A stretch of DNA of 64,000 bases from Antedon mediterranea. Lineage: Eukaryota; Echinodermata; Crinoidea; Comatulida; Antedonidae. Shown here one piece after another: positions 1 through 10,610 of this stretch (its first letter is position 1; every line of letters starts with the position of its first letter). Under the pieces are notes generated by a model. The model worked only from the letters and a program-made list of their open reading frames with translations, did not search any database and was not told the origin of the DNA. The stretch covers positions 16,595,001-16,659,000 of the forward strand of contig NC_092680.1 of assembly GCF_964355755.1 (NCBI RefSeq), given 5' to 3'. The position numbers and the translations under genes are program-made.

Positions 1-443
1 AATGAAATGAAATGAAAAAAAAAATTTCATATTCGTAAAGCGTTTTCGTGTTGACGAATATCACCAGTCATATTTGTAACTACAAAACGAGTATAGTTTT
101 TGGGTCTATTTTGCACATTTTGCATTTGAATCAGGAATGATTCATGATTATAATATAATTATACTTTTATTGAAAGTAATTTACTAAAGTAATTTACTAA
201 AATACCAGGTCAATTTTGATAAATAGCAGTTTTTAAAGTCCTCACTCGCTTTGATGTTACGCTAGGCCTAGGCAGCCAAGCACCAAGAAACACGTACTTG
301 CGCTTCGCTCAAATTTACCGCAGTCATATTTTGGACGACGCCATCAATATTTCGTTTTTATTTTTACTGGCTTACAAAAAACGAATATGTGTGCGTGACG
401 TATCCGTTTTCGTTATCGTATTCGTAAGATTGCGAAACCTCCC
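1..443 (+). mobile_element. TIR/MITE copy (GGGAGGTTTCGCAA family), 5' part off the window
   Basis: The sequence matches the element at 48209-50408 along its length and ends with the same terminus, TTGCGAAACCTCCC, at 443, followed by TA. The left terminus is missing: the window begins inside it. It sits in or upstream of an LRRK1 intron. The short open frame at 298-486 is only a reading of this repeat. It also holds an intact copy of the sequence into which the foldback element at 48598 inserted. Confidence 0.75.
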
Positions 444-744
444 TATTAAAAAAAAAAACCTTTCTGGATATCAAACCAAACATTGATGCACTATAAACAA
501 GAGCAGATCTTGCATTGTGTATAAGAGGGGGCACATTTCAAAGGCACAAAAAATTGCCTGAGATGAAGTGAAGTATGGGGTTAAGGGGAGGGAGGAGCTG
601 ACAGCTTAAAACAAAAATAAAATCTAATTTGCTTAAGTAAAACATTTGGATATTGTATTTTTATTTTATTTACAGATTATTAAAATATAAAGATATTGCA
701 TTTTTCAGTTCTGCTTTCAGAAATATTTCTCTTTTATTCCATAG

Positions 745-901
745 GTTCCACGAAGCTATGTTTTATTGAGAAATATTATTGAAGAAGAGGCATCCATGTT
801 GATAAAATCTCATCGCCCACCTTACCTGACAGAAGCTAGTTTGACTGACATTGTCCAAATACATCGACTTGATCTTGAAACAGATGAGGAGCTTCGAAAT
901 G
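745..901 (+). CDS. LRRK1: LRRK1 exon (COR domain, first part seen)
   Basis: Acceptor CATAG ends at 744 and donor GTAATT starts at 902. Translation begins VPRSYVLLRNIIEEEA and continues to DEELRN, matching the start of the COR segment after the Roc GTPase in LRRK proteins. The exon leaves one base, completed by the next exon to Ala. The coding start phase is inferred from this match, since the preceding exon lies outside the window. Confidence 0.7.
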
Positions 902-3900
902 GTAATTATTTTTATTTTTATTGACCATACAATTCAAATGTACTGAACTCATCCACTTTATTTAAAAATGATTCAAGTCATTTTCTTTTTGTTAATTTTA
1001 TTTCATCACCCAACAGTGACCATACGTCACCATCGATAGGGCTGAAAGACATATAATGTAATATACATAGGCAAGAATCTACAAATAACAAAAAGACAAA
1101 AACAATTTAGACATTCGTGATATTCAACAAAACTTTTGAAGAAAACAAGCAATCAAATGGAAGGAAACAGCACCATGAACTTTACACAGTAAATAATATA
1201 ACTTGGGTAGTATACTATAGTGGAGGAATATATAGCTCGGTGATCAATGTGCTTGCCTTTTGATCTCAAGGTCAACAGTTCTTTCTACTCCACTCATAAA
1301 ATCAGGAATAAATAAGGATATATTAGTTTTAAAAACGTAACACATCTTGCAGATAATTAAAATTCCATATATACGTAATCAGGTCTCTATTATGATAACA
1401 ACCTCCTTGCACAATGTAAAAATATCGCGTTGTAAAACAACCTCAGTACATCATAAAACCACTTATCAAAGTTTCTAATTTTAGATCTGGTACTTTATGT
1501 TTTGGTGACATTTATGTTTACCATTCAAAGGACCAGTGAACTTTGATCAGTTTTTCAACAAACACAAATCAATTTCTCAATATATTATTACAATCACTAC
1601 AATACTTTCTTTTTGTGAAATGAAATAGAAAGAAATCATACCATTTTTTTGTAGTTGAGCTGTAGCTTGGTGGTTAACATGCTTGCCTTCCAATCTTAAG
1701 GTCCAGAGTTCATTTCTAACCTAGTGCCAGGGTTGTAACTCACAACTCTTTCAACTCAACAATTTAACAATTTATACGCACGATAAATGATATAATACGG
1801 TAGTTTATCCATCCTGTAAGCGAGCTAATCGCTGTTGGATGAGTATGAAATTTATACAAAATAAATAACATCTCAAACTACTTTTATAAATATACAATTA
1901 ATTAAAACAAAGGGTAAACTCTAAATAGAGAGACAAAACCCATGTTGAGGATTAAATCTATTTGATCACTATCAGGAATCAGAGCACAACTTGTTCTGTA
2001 TACAGTATACAGTATTTTAAAAAGTAATAATGATCACATGCATCAAAATGTCAAATTCTCATCTTGTCTCCTTATTATGAGTTAACTTTGTTTTAATTCT
2101 GAAATTGTTCAGTGAATCTCCTCCTTTTTTTTATCACTAAATTTATTATATTTTTTATTGTGTTTAATGTTCTACTCTTTTCTTTTTAGCTGTGTTATTT
2201 CTATGTGACACTGGAACAGTTTTACATTTCAATGACAATATAAACAGCATGGACACAGTATATTTCTTAAGCCCAGCCTGGTTGTCAAAGATGTTGAGTA
2301 TAGTACTCAAAATTCCTAAAACTATGTTTCAGAATGGAAAAATTAAAATTGAGGAGGTAAAGGAAAGATATCTGAGCTCTAAAGAAAATGATGATTGGTT
2401 TGACCAGTATCTACACTTGTTGGCTAAATTTGAAATTGCTATCAGGATAGATGAGAGAAGGTAGGTTTGTAGGTAAATTCTTGCATAATGGACTTAGCTT
2501 AAAGGCTCTATGTCATGCAATTATTCAGTTACATATTTATATATTTTTTAAACTATTGCAACAAAAAAATCAAAGTCATTCCTTATCTTTTTTATTACAA
2601 TTTGTCTACAAGAAAAGAGAAAAATACTATCAAATGAAATATCAAATATACCAGCATTTGTAAGTGCTTGAGTGCTCACTGGCAAGAGGTCGCAAAGCTT
2701 AAGGGGCTCCAAAAAATGAGTAGCCCAATGCAACTATCTAGTGTTGGAGGGCCCCCTAGGAGTGCTAAACCAAGGCCTTTGTCCCCTCCATTACACTGAG
2801 GTCTCATACAGTTAGTATACTGCTGTTATTAAGCAAAAGAATAAGAAAGATATGTATTGTTAATGTACTGTTTTTTATGAAACCTTGACATAGAATTGTG
2901 TACAAGGATATCTTTAACATTTTAAGATTACCTGTTTCTTCATTTTAAGCATTGTTTATCATTAAACTGTAAAATATGTATTGTTATTTTAGACTGTTAG
3001 TGCCATGTAAATTACCCAGCCAGGAGCCAGGTCATACTGTAGAGCATGATTCTGGAAGCCGAAATGAAATAAAAAGAATCTATAAGATGGCGTACATTCC
3101 TGTTGGATTCTGGAACCGGCTCCTTTCCAAGCTCATCATAAGCCTACAGGCTGGTGACCGTGGGGCAATGTGTACAAGACGAGCCAGAAAATTTGGCTTG
3201 ACAAGAAGAAAGTAATATTATTTTTTTTTTCTTCACATAATAACTACTCACAATATTTCAATCACTTGCCAGTAGTGAATGACATAAAAGATACATTTTA
3301 GTGCATCTATAGAATTCGGGAGGATTCACAACTCTACGATAACGAAAACGTATACATCACAAAATTGACCTTGCATTTTTAGTGAATTACTTTCAATAAC
3401 TTATCTATGAGCATATGATGTATAATCATAATCATTCTGGATTCAATGCAAAATGTGCAAAATAGATCAAAAACTATATTCGTTTTGTACTGCTGATATT
3501 AGTCAACACGAAATACGCTTTACGAAATGAAGTTCTGCTCAAAAGTTTAAAAAATGTGTGATGTATCGTTATCGTGTTCGTAAGATTGCAAAACCTTGTT
3601 ATTGACTAAGCACAAACTAAATATTGTTGTTGAGTCATTTAAAAGAACAATTGTATTTCAATTTAAATTATGATTTATTATTTCTAAATTTATTTATAAA
3701 TCATTGAAATCATAATGTCGGTTGTAATATTTGTGGTACTTTTGCTACAGATGTCAAGTGATAAATAGGTTTTAAAAAAATCATTCCATTTTTGTGTTAA
3801 TAAGAATACATTTGCAAGTTGCTCATGCCAAATTGCCTCAATTCTGCAAAGCGTTACTCATTGGAAGATTAGTTAGTTTTACATTGACCTGTTTGTATTT

Positions 3901-6900
3901 TCAATAGTCGTAAAAGGTCTCCTGAAACAGGTAGCAAAACTAGGCAAGAGTTCTATTGGCAAGAAGGCCTTGTGGTGTTAGAAGACGGTGGTACCTTTAT
4001 TGTGAAATCAGCAACTTTGAGTGGTACACCAGCTATTATGATTAGTGTTACAAGAAAAGACTCTGACTTCTCTGCCATTGGCTTCATTGTAGATCATATT
4101 AATAACCTCATTCAGGATGTTTTTCCAGGTATGATCTTAACAAAATAAAGTCGGATATTTTTCATTACATTTATTTATTTCTTATAAATATATATAAGAT
4201 TTAGAATGAATTTGAATGAAGTTTGTTGAACTCTGAAAAAGAGAAAGAAACTTATTTTAAGATGATGTGACATACAGTTTAATGGTCAAAACCAGTGTGT
4301 CTGCACCCTACAATGCATAATAATATATTCAGCACACTTAAAATTTGTACATCCACCCCTATTTCAAAATGCAGTATACCAATTCATAGAAATATTGATT
4401 TTAAAAAGGAAACCTTAAGGTTACTATAGAACAAAGTCAGTATTTATTAAAAACTTAATATTTTTATTAATAAATAATATATTGAAATAATGCATTTTAG
4501 AAATTTTTGTTTAAGCAAAGAATAAGTCTAATTTTCACTGTTTAAAAAAAAAATAAGTTTACTTTTATTGATATGGATTATATCTTAAGTAAAAGAATGA
4601 ATGAATTAAAAGCACAATATTTACATTTGTTTTCAGGACTTATGGGAATTAATGAGATGAATGGTGAAAACATTATGGAAATTCTTATCCCATGTCCAGT
4701 TTGTGATACCAACAAGCGTAAAGACTCTGTGTATGCATCCAGTAACATTACCCATCAGAAGTTCTTCAACTTTGACGACTGTGTCTTCACTGCTACCAAT
4801 GTTAAAGAAGCATATTGCAGGAAACATAATGGTGCAATATCATTACAAATGATCATTCCAGACATATACATGCTTGACCTGAAAGTTGCTGCTCTCGACC
4901 CTGAAGGATTTGAAGTCAGCAAGGATGATCGTCTAGGCCGAGGAGGGTTTGGTTCTGTATTCAAATGTGAACACAACGGTCAAGAACTAGCAGTAAAGCA
5001 GTTTATAAATGTTGATCGATTTCTATCAAAGCAAGGCCTGGAAGATTTTGTGATTACTCCATGCAGTAATGCTTTCGACCACAGTCGTACATCTTCTTGT
5101 AATTCTTGTTGCAGCTCAGTCAGTTCGACGCCTTCAAGCGGATCATCAATGCATGAATCTGATAAAATATCGGCATTAAAGATTGAAGTCGTATCAAAGT
5201 TTGCTAATCTCCGAAGTGAAGTAGCTACAATGACTCGGTTAAAACATGCATGTATTGTACAGTTAGTTGGCGTGTCAATTAGAGGAGTGTGCTTTGCCAT
5301 GGAATGTGCACCACTTGGAGATCTGAAATCTTTACTAGAAAAACAACTTGACAATAAAAAGCAAAATGTTAAATTTGGATCACGATTACAAGGATGTATA
5401 TTGGAGAGGACAATTACCTTCAAAATTGCACACCAGATTGTTGCTGCCATGGAGTACATGCATGGGAAGAATGTTATTCATTGTGACCTGAAAACTGACA
5501 ATGTTTTGGTATGGTCTTTAGCGTCAGAAGATCCAATAAATATCAAGATTGCAGATTATGGAATTTCCAAAATTAGCTTTTTACATCAAGCAGAGGGTGA
5601 AGCAGGCAATCCTGCCTTCTCAGCTCCAGAAATTTCAAGAGGAACATTTGATAAACAGGTATTTTATATTTTATATGAGTTTCTACAATATTTTGTTTGA
5701 CTTTGGCAATTTGTCAAAACTCACTTGTTAATTACTTATAATCAATTATAATTCTTTGATAATTTCTGTGTAATGTTCACGGTTAATTCTCTTTTGATTT
5801 ATTGTTGCAGAGTGATATATTTTCATTCGGTATGCTTATCTATAACTTGATGTCTGGTCGCTGGCCTTTGGTTGAGCTTAAGTCATCTTTAGACGTACGC
5901 AATAAGATAAGACAAGGTGAACGACCCAAGTTCAAGTACATAGAGTTTTGCCAGGAGCCATGTTTTCCATTTTTGGAAGATCTCATGAAGGCATCTTGGC
6001 AGAGTAAACCTGTAGATCGACCAAGCTCGGGAGAGATTTCTGAAAGAATGAAAGATCCCAGCTTTCTATGTTTGAGAGATATTCACGATGTTGACAACAA
6101 TGATGATGTCATCAGCTGTGCCTTTTCATCAAAGGTATGATTTGATTTTTTTAATTTTAGGACCTTTTAGAACTTTTTGATAATCATTAGCTTTTCAAAT
6201 CGATAGAAACAGGCAGACACTTAATTGATCTTTATGGTTCTAATGCTAGTGCAGACAATGTGCCTAAACATTATTTATTTATTGATTCTTATTGTGTGTT
6301 CTATATTTTAGGAACATTCTCTTCTCTGGATTTGGACATACAGTGACAATGTAGAAGGACGTTGCTGCCGTGTGGTGAATATGAATACTGCAAAAACATT
6401 AATTATTCATTGCCCTGGGCCAAAGGTCAACTGTATGGTTGAAGGACATGGTGGTATATGGTTTGGAACTAATGTAAGTTGATTGGTTATAATATTGGAA
6501 AATATAACAAATTTACTCAACACATTTTTATATTTGTGCATGTCAATCACTTTCGAAGATGTCTACATTGCAAAAAACGGTAGAAGTGCCTAAAAGCCAT
6601 GCTGTTGTACTGTAAACACTGATCTATGGCTACCATGCACATGTCATCTAAATTTTCTTTAATTTAATTGACTTTTTACTGCAAAAAAGTAGAAACTGGT
6701 TAGTTTTTGGCCACAGTGATGTAGTTTTGCAAGCTTTGCTGGACATCTCTAACCTAACAAATCTGTACATAACCCAAATTTATTTAGTTTAAAGCTCTGT
6801 CTACACTATCAAACTATTTTGACAAAATCATGTGATGTGCCCATATATAATATGGTAGTGGTAAGCTTAAATATGGTAGTGATATGACATCATGATGTCC

Positions 6901-8995
6901 ACATATGGGCGCATTTTTTGTAACATCAAGTTTGATAGTGTAGACAAAGCTTAAAAGAAGTTTAATCCACATTTAACTTAAGAACTGTGACTTTTATTTG
7001 TGACTGCAGGATAGAAATTCTTTGTTACATTCAAAACATAGCATATTATTTATTCTTAATATTTATTTTTTTAGGAGCATCTTCAATTTTATTACACTCA
7101 AAAGGATGGCTCTATTGTTGATTCACCACATGAATTTAAGATGGATTCTCCAGTCTGCTCTCTTCTCAACTTAAAGGTTGGATATTAGAATAATATACAG
7201 TTTTACATATACCATTATATCCTCTGGTATAATACTACCCCGCTAGAACACAAAATTGGACCAAATTCTGGGGGTGGGACAATACCCGGAGAAACCCTGG
7301 TTCAGGAAAAAATGATTGGTAAGCATTTCTGGCTAGAAAAAAATCTACATCAAGACCAAAAGTCACTACTAGGGCTATACCTGGGGGATATACCTGTTTA
7401 TAAGACATAAAGTAGGGGGTGGGATTAGACCCAAAGTGGGATTATACCTGAGTGTAATGGTACTTTTAAACGATTTCACCTACCGCCTTATGTATAATTG
7501 TTGTCTTCTATTTCTATAAGTACAGTAGTACATAAGACATGTGCCTCTTTACTTTTTCCAGTTTTATTCAACTGAAAACCTCTCATAATTATCTAATGTC
7601 ACTGACAAGCTCATTTTTCTACTCATTTTCTACTCCTTTTCTCACCATCGTTTTACCACATCTTGTGGAAGCCATAAGGTATCTTCATCCACATGTATCA
7701 ACACTATTATTGTCTTACAAGGATTGACTTTTTCAGAGAAATTGGAAGAGACAAGCATTTTGAATCATACCTTAATTTTAAACAATTAGAAAACAATAAA
7801 TTGATAACAATAAACAAATATTGATATACTGTTTTACTTTTTTTAGGATGAAAACGAAAACATTTACACATTTGCTGGTCGTGAAAATGGAAGTTTAGTC
7901 ATTGTGAATAGTTCTTTAGATTTTAATGAAGACGGTACTGTGAAATTGGAAATAAGAGACATGAAAACACTATTTGTAGTTGGACAATTTGGAGTTTCAT
8001 ACAGAAACAGTCCATGCAGAGCCATGGTCCTCACTAAAAACAACGAAGAACTTTGGATTAGTTCTGGAAACACCATCAGAATCGTGAATGTCAACTCTAT
8101 GAGTTTGATAAAGGAATATCTGACAGTTTACCCAAACTCATCAAACCATATTAAAATATTGGTCCATAGGAATGGTCAAGTTTGGTGTAGTGATGGATCG
8201 TCACGCATTCTGCAATTTGATGTTATTAGTAGGTATAATATTGATATGTTTAAGTGTGAAGAGAAAACAGCCCAATCGATATTAAGTGTACTGCCTGAAG
8301 AAGAGCTTTCAAACCGTACGACAAAACCCAGTCATCCAAGGTTGATATTGCAAGGTAACAGGGAATCGCGTGTATGTTCCATCCAAGAAGATAACAATGA
8401 ATTTTATATTGACTGGGTGTATTTTTCAGTCGAAAATGGATCTGAGAAAAAATGCTCTACTCTTCCAAATTCGCCAAATAATTTTCCAAATGGTATGCGT
8501 CCTAGAAGTCAAACTGTTGAACGACAGGAAAATCCTTGTAAGACCAAGATAGTTTCGATACATGTGGTTGAAAATACCCTATGGGTTTCGACAAAAAGTG
8601 GAGAAACAATGGTTATTAATATTGTTGATACTCTGTATAACCGTAGAAGTAGCGAGCTTATTGCATGTATGTCATTAGAAAAGTCATCATTCTTTGTAAA
8701 AGGCAAATCAGAAACTTTACTCGCAGTTGGCCCTGATAAAATGGTATCGTTGGAAAAACTTAAAGGAAATGCTGCAGTTGGCAACAATAGATATCGTCTG
8801 CTTGTCTGGAATAGATGGTCCGGAAAAGATTTCACACGTTTCGATGAGTTCCAGTCAAATGTTCGCAAGGCAGGTCGAAAGCAGAGTAAAACATTTAAAT
8901 GTCAAGTTGAAATGATGGAAAGCGAGAACTGTGATACAACAGTCAATGAAGATGTATTGGAGTCTACTACAGAGCCGAATAAACAAGACATGTAG
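745..8995 (+). CDS. LRRK1: LRRK1-like ROCO protein kinase, 3' part of the gene (nine exons)
   Basis: Joined exons: 745-901, 2190-2460, 2993-3211, 3908-4128, 4637-5658, 5811-6134, 6312-6473, 7075-7176, 7847-8995. They total 3,627 nt (1,208 codons plus stop), every junction is AG/GT and all phases agree. Order in the fragment: end of COR (residues 1 to ~290), Cys-rich linker, kinase (~385-735), WD40/C-terminal domain (~738-1208). Kinase motifs seen: glycine loop GRGGFGSV, lysine in AVKQF, HCDLKTDN catalytic loop, DYG in place of DFG, SAPE. DYG is typical of the LRRK family. LRRK proteins are GTP-regulated Ser/Thr kinases; LRRK1 acts in Rab7-linked endosome traffic and bone-cell biology in vertebrates. 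The LRRK1 choice rests on LVWSL after the catalytic loop, MKDP after the kinase and the VWNRW-type C-terminus. LRR and Roc parts lie upstream of the window. The intron-8 donor (GTTGGA) is weak. Confidence 0.82.
1225..1300 (+). repeat. tRNA-derived SINE fragment in an LRRK1 intron
   Basis: TAGCTCGGTGATCAATGTGC resembles an A box and AAGGTCAACAGTTCTTTC a decayed B box. It is about 75% like the copy at 1655-1868 in the same intron. Confidence 0.4.
1655..1868 (+). repeat. tRNA-derived SINE copy in an LRRK1 intron
   Basis: Begins with TAGCTTGGTGGTTAACATGC (A-box-like), then CTTAAGGTCCAGAGTTC (decayed B box). A non-tRNA body follows, with an AT-rich tail ending in CAAAATAAATAAC. Same family as 1225-1300. 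Confidence 0.45.
2190..2460 (+). CDS. LRRK1: LRRK1 exon (COR domain, middle)
   Basis: Acceptor TTTTTAG ends at 2189 and donor GTAGGT starts at 2461. The translation includes LCDTGTVLHFNDNI, YFLSPAWLSKMLSIVL and FDQYLHLLAKFEIAI. This is the well-conserved COR pattern of the LRRK family: a V-L-H-F strand, then a W-L helix, then a Y-x-x-L-L-x-K-F helix. It ends with two bases of an Arg codon completed by the next exon. Confidence 0.85.
2993..3211 (+). CDS. LRRK1: LRRK1 exon (COR-B)
   Basis: Acceptor TTTTAG ends at 2992; the donor is GTAATA at 3212. It encodes LLVPCKLPSQEPG followed by YKMAYIPVGFWNRLLSKLI, the COR-B segment of LRRK proteins (aromatic-Pro-x-GFW-x-RL). The last two bases pair with the first base of the next exon to give Asn. 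Confidence 0.8.
3317..3596 (-). mobile_element. Diverged internal copy of the GGGAGGTTTCGCAA TIR element
   Basis: Starts GGGAGGATTCACAACTCTAC and then ACGATAACGAAAACG; ends GTTATCGTGTTCGTAAG then ATTGCAAAACC. These are decayed versions of the termini seen at 48209 and 50408. The inner part (ATGCAAAATGTGCAAAATAG) is in the opposite orientation to the copy at 1-443. It lies in the LRRK1 intron between the third and fourth exons seen. Confidence 0.65.
3908..4128 (+). CDS. LRRK1: LRRK1 exon (COR end)
   Basis: Acceptor TCAATAG ends at 3907; donor GTATGA starts at 4129. It encodes YWQEGLVVLEDGGTFIVKS and then MISVTRKDSDFSAIGFIVDHINNLIQDVFP. This fits the last COR strands and helix that precede the linker to the kinase in LRRK family members (compare the W-x-x-G-I/L strand and the D-H-I-x-x-L helix ending in W/F-F-P-G). 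Confidence 0.8.
4637..5658 (+). CDS. LRRK1: LRRK1 exon (Cys-rich linker and most of the kinase domain)
   Basis: The largest kinase exon, between acceptor TTTTCAG and donor GTATTT. It opens with GLMGINEM and a Cys/His-rich stretch (CPVC, then HQKFFNFDDC, then YCRKH) of the kind preceding the kinase in LRRK1. The glycine loop falls near 4933, the beta-3 lysine near 4996, the catalytic loop IHCDLKTDN near 5475 and DYG near 5553. Between the lysine and the alpha-C glutamate (LRSEVATM) there is a long insert rich in Ser and Cys (about 5083-5165). The exon stops at a codon boundary, inside the activation segment after SAPEISRGTFDKQ. Confidence 0.9.
5811..6134 (+). CDS. LRRK1: LRRK1 exon (kinase C-lobe)
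   Basis: Acceptor TTGCAG and donor GTATGA; length 324 nt, phase 0 at both ends. It starts SDIFSFGMLIYNLMSGRWP, the kinase subdomain IX helix. It then shows WQSKPVDRPSSGEI, the subdomain XI Arg motif, and ends with RMKDPSFLCLRDI, a sequence resembling the region just after the kinase in vertebrate LRRK1. Confidence 0.88.
6312..6473 (+). CDS. LRRK1: LRRK1 exon (WD40 domain, first blade)
   Basis: Acceptor TTTTAG, donor GTAAGT, 162 nt, phase 0 at both ends. It encodes EHSLLWIWTYSDNVEGRC, then RVVNMNTAKTLIIH and GHGGIWFGTN. The W-x-W strand followed by a V-N-x-x-T-x-K turn matches the start of the C-terminal beta-propeller in LRRK proteins. Confidence 0.8.
6789..6954. mobile_element. MITE (CTCTGTCTACACTATCAAAC family) in an LRRK1 intron
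   Basis: About 165 bp with terminal inverted repeats of ~27 bp: AAGCTCTGTCTACACTATC at the left and GATAGTGTAGACAAAGCTT at the right. It has no coding capacity. Related copies lie at 18358-18623 and 25191-25370. Confidence 0.8.
7075..7176 (+). CDS. LRRK1: LRRK1 exon (WD40 domain)
   Basis: A short 102-nt, phase-0 exon after acceptor TTTTTAG. It encodes EHLQFYYTQKDGSIVDSPHE, then SPVCSLLNLK. The donor is AAG followed by GTTGGA, which departs from the usual GTRAGT. It is supported by the frame, the next exon's phase and the stop TAG soon after (near 7187) if the exon were extended. Confidence 0.72.
7847..8995 (+). CDS. LRRK1: LRRK1 last coding exon (WD40 domain and C-terminus)
   Basis: A 1,149-nt open exon after acceptor TTTTTTAG, ending in TAG at 8993-8995. 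It encodes DENENIYTFAGRENGSLVIVN, propeller strands such as ELWISSGNTIRIVNV, VWCSDGSSRILQFD and LWVSTKSGETMVINI, and finishes LLVWNRWSGKDFTRFDEF followed by a basic helix. The W-x-x-W-x-x-x-x-F ending is the LRRK1-type C-terminal helix. The 3' UTR starts directly at a SINE. Confidence 0.88.
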   Translation, partial: DENENIYTFAGRENGSLVIVNSSLDFNEDGTVKLEIRDMKTLFVVGQFGVSYRNSPCRAMVLTKNNEELWISSGNTIRIVNVNSMSLIKEYLTVYPNSSNHIKILVHRNGQVWCSDGSSRILQFDVISRYNIDMFKCEEKTAQSILSVLPEEELSNRTTKPSHPRLILQGNRESRVCSIQEDNNEFYIDWVYFSVENGSEKKCSTLPNSPNNFPNGMRPRSQTVERQENPCKTKIVSIHVVENTLWVSTKSGETMVINIVDTLYNRRSSELIACMSLEKSSFFVKGKSETLLAVGPDKMVSLEKLKGNAAVGNNRYRLLVWNRWSGKDFTRFDEFQSNVRKAGRKQSKTFKCQVEMMESENCDTTVNEDVLESTTEPNKQDM

Positions 8996-9018
8996 AACCG
9001 ATTTTGTAGTTGAAACCA

Positions 9019-9330
9019 GTGGCCGAGCGGTTAAGACAGTGGAACCGTCATTACCTAGCCATAACAACGGCAGGGGTTCGAGGCTCACTCACTCCATGGT
9101 TCTGGTGGTAGAACGAGTCTTCTCGGATAAGGACTATAAACCGTAGGTCCAGTGTACACATCTAGCTCGTGTGCACTTTAAAGAACCTAGTAAATCTTTC
9201 GAGATGAGTAGGGGGTTACCCCGGTGTATTAGTACATCACAGCCACTGATCACCAACTGGGCCCTCTGGGAGACCAGTCATTGACTGAAGAGGTTACCCA
9301 GTATAAATATATATTTCAATAATCAATAAA
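9019..9330 (+). repeat. tRNA-derived SINE in the LRRK1 3' UTR
   Basis: A tRNA-like head with A box TGGCCGAGCGG (9020-9030) and B box GGTTCGAGGCT (9075-9085), resembling a Leu/Ser-type tRNA. It is followed by a body with GTGTACACATCTAGCTCGTG, a GGGGGTTACCCC palindrome and GGGCCCTCTGGGAGACCAG. The AT-rich tail contains AATAAA near 9325, a likely poly(A) signal for LRRK1. A related half copy is at 30120-30225. Confidence 0.75.
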
Positions 9331-9680
9331 CCATATCTCTACTAAAATATATACATAGTATATCAAGATTTACCTAAAGTTTAATAGGAATCACATCTAG
9401 AAAGTTGTTTTATTTCATTATTTACACTATTGTATAGCTATTCATCAATGTGCCTTGTATTCAATATCTAATTGTGCCTATGTGGATGCTGTGACAAATG
9501 TAGTTCAGTATACTTAGAAAACAACATGTATAGTAAATGGTATAAAGTAGAGCAAACACCTTGGTCATATTATAACAGAAGAACTGCATCTTTAAAACAG
9601 AGATTTACACTTTAAAACAGAAATGTTGATATGGCTAAGAAAGTACAACTCATAAAAACATACATAAGCTAAATATATAT
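9331..9680. other. Intergenic, nothing recognised
   Basis: AT-rich unique-looking DNA between the SINE and the LINE remnant; it probably includes the end of the LRRK1 transcript. No open frame or RNA gene is visible. Confidence 0.4.
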
Positions 9681-9682
9681 GC

Positions 9683-9925
9683 CTGTGAAAGCTGGACAAT
9701 AAACAAAGATATAACAATAGGCATAGAGGCATGTGAGACATAATTTTTTAGAAGAATGCTTAAAAGAGATTTTCAACAGATGCAATTATCAACGGAGTCT
9801 GCTAAAAAGAAATTAAGAGGCGACAACTGAAATATCTCGGACATATAATAAGGAAAGAAGAAATACAACTGTTGACACTATGTGAAAAAGTAGAAGGAAG
9901 AAGTCGTTGGCTTCAACGTTTAGCA
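9683..9925 (+). pseudogene. Decayed LINE reverse-transcriptase C-terminus
   Basis: One frame reads CESWTINKDITIGIEACET then a stop, then FFRRMLKRDFQ. After a frame change it reads QLKYLGHIIRKEEIQLLTLC and KVEGRSRWLQR. This succession (E-x-W-T, F-x-R-R-M-L, L-x-Y-L-G-H-I-I-R-x-E, K-x-E-G-R-x-R) is the characteristic C-terminal part of RTE/Jockey-type non-LTR retrotransposon polyproteins. At least two stops and one frameshift show it is dead. It passes directly into the 166-bp tandem repeat. Confidence 0.75.
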
Positions 9926-10610
9926 TATATCTCCACAATCAATAACACTCAGTTCACCACCAACAATTTCATTCCAAATGCATATGACAGGGAACTAACT
10001 CTGGAGAACAAAGCCTCATCAACGTCTGCAACCAGACATGATACCAACAGAAGAAGTTGTATAGAAGAAAAGATTCTCAACAGTTGACTATCTCTCCACA
10101 ATCAATAACAATCAGCTCACCAACAACAATGTCATTCAAACTGCATATAAGTTATAACGGGGAACTCTGGAGAACAAAGCCTCATCAACGTCTGCAAGCA
10201 GACATAATACCAACAGAAGAAGTTATATAGAAGCAAAGATTCTCAACAGTTGACTATCTCTCCACAATCAATAACACTCAGCTCACCAACAACAATGTCA
10301 TTCAAACTGCATATAAGTTATAACGGGGAACTCTGGAAAACAAAGCCTCATCAACGTCTGCAAGCAGACATAATACCAACAGAAGAAGTTATATAGAAGA
10401 AAAGATTCTCAACAGTTGACTATCTCTCCACAATCAATAACACTCAGCTCACCAACAACAATGTCATTCAAACTGAATATAAGTTATAACGGGGAACTCT
10501 GAAGAACAAAGCCTCATCAACGTCTGCAAGCAGACATGATACCAACAAACAAAGACAAAGCCTCATCAACGTCTGCAAGCAGACATAATACCAGAAGAAG
10601 AAGAAGAATA
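9925..10610 (+). repeat. 166-bp tandem repeat, about four copies
   Basis: The marker CTCCACAATCAATAACA recurs at about 9931, 10094, 10260 and 10426, that is at steps of 163, 166 and 166. Each unit also holds CCTCATCAACGTCTGCAA and GACATAATACCAACAG. The last unit is shortened and rearranged. The first unit joins the LINE remnant without a gap, so the array probably grew from that element's 3' end. Confidence 0.85.

Noticed and set aside
298-486. Upstream LRRK1 exon
   Set aside because: The stretch is the right end of a dispersed TIR element also found at 45287 and 50289.
4980-5459. 159-codon minus-strand open frame
   Set aside because: Antisense shadow of the LRRK1 kinase exon.
9019-9100. 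Functional tRNA gene (Leu/Ser-like)
   Set aside because: A and B boxes are present, but arms do not pair into a clean cloverleaf and a SINE body follows.
9925-10610. CRISPR-like array
   Set aside because: Whole units repeat with no unique spacers; this is a simple tandem repeat in an animal genome.
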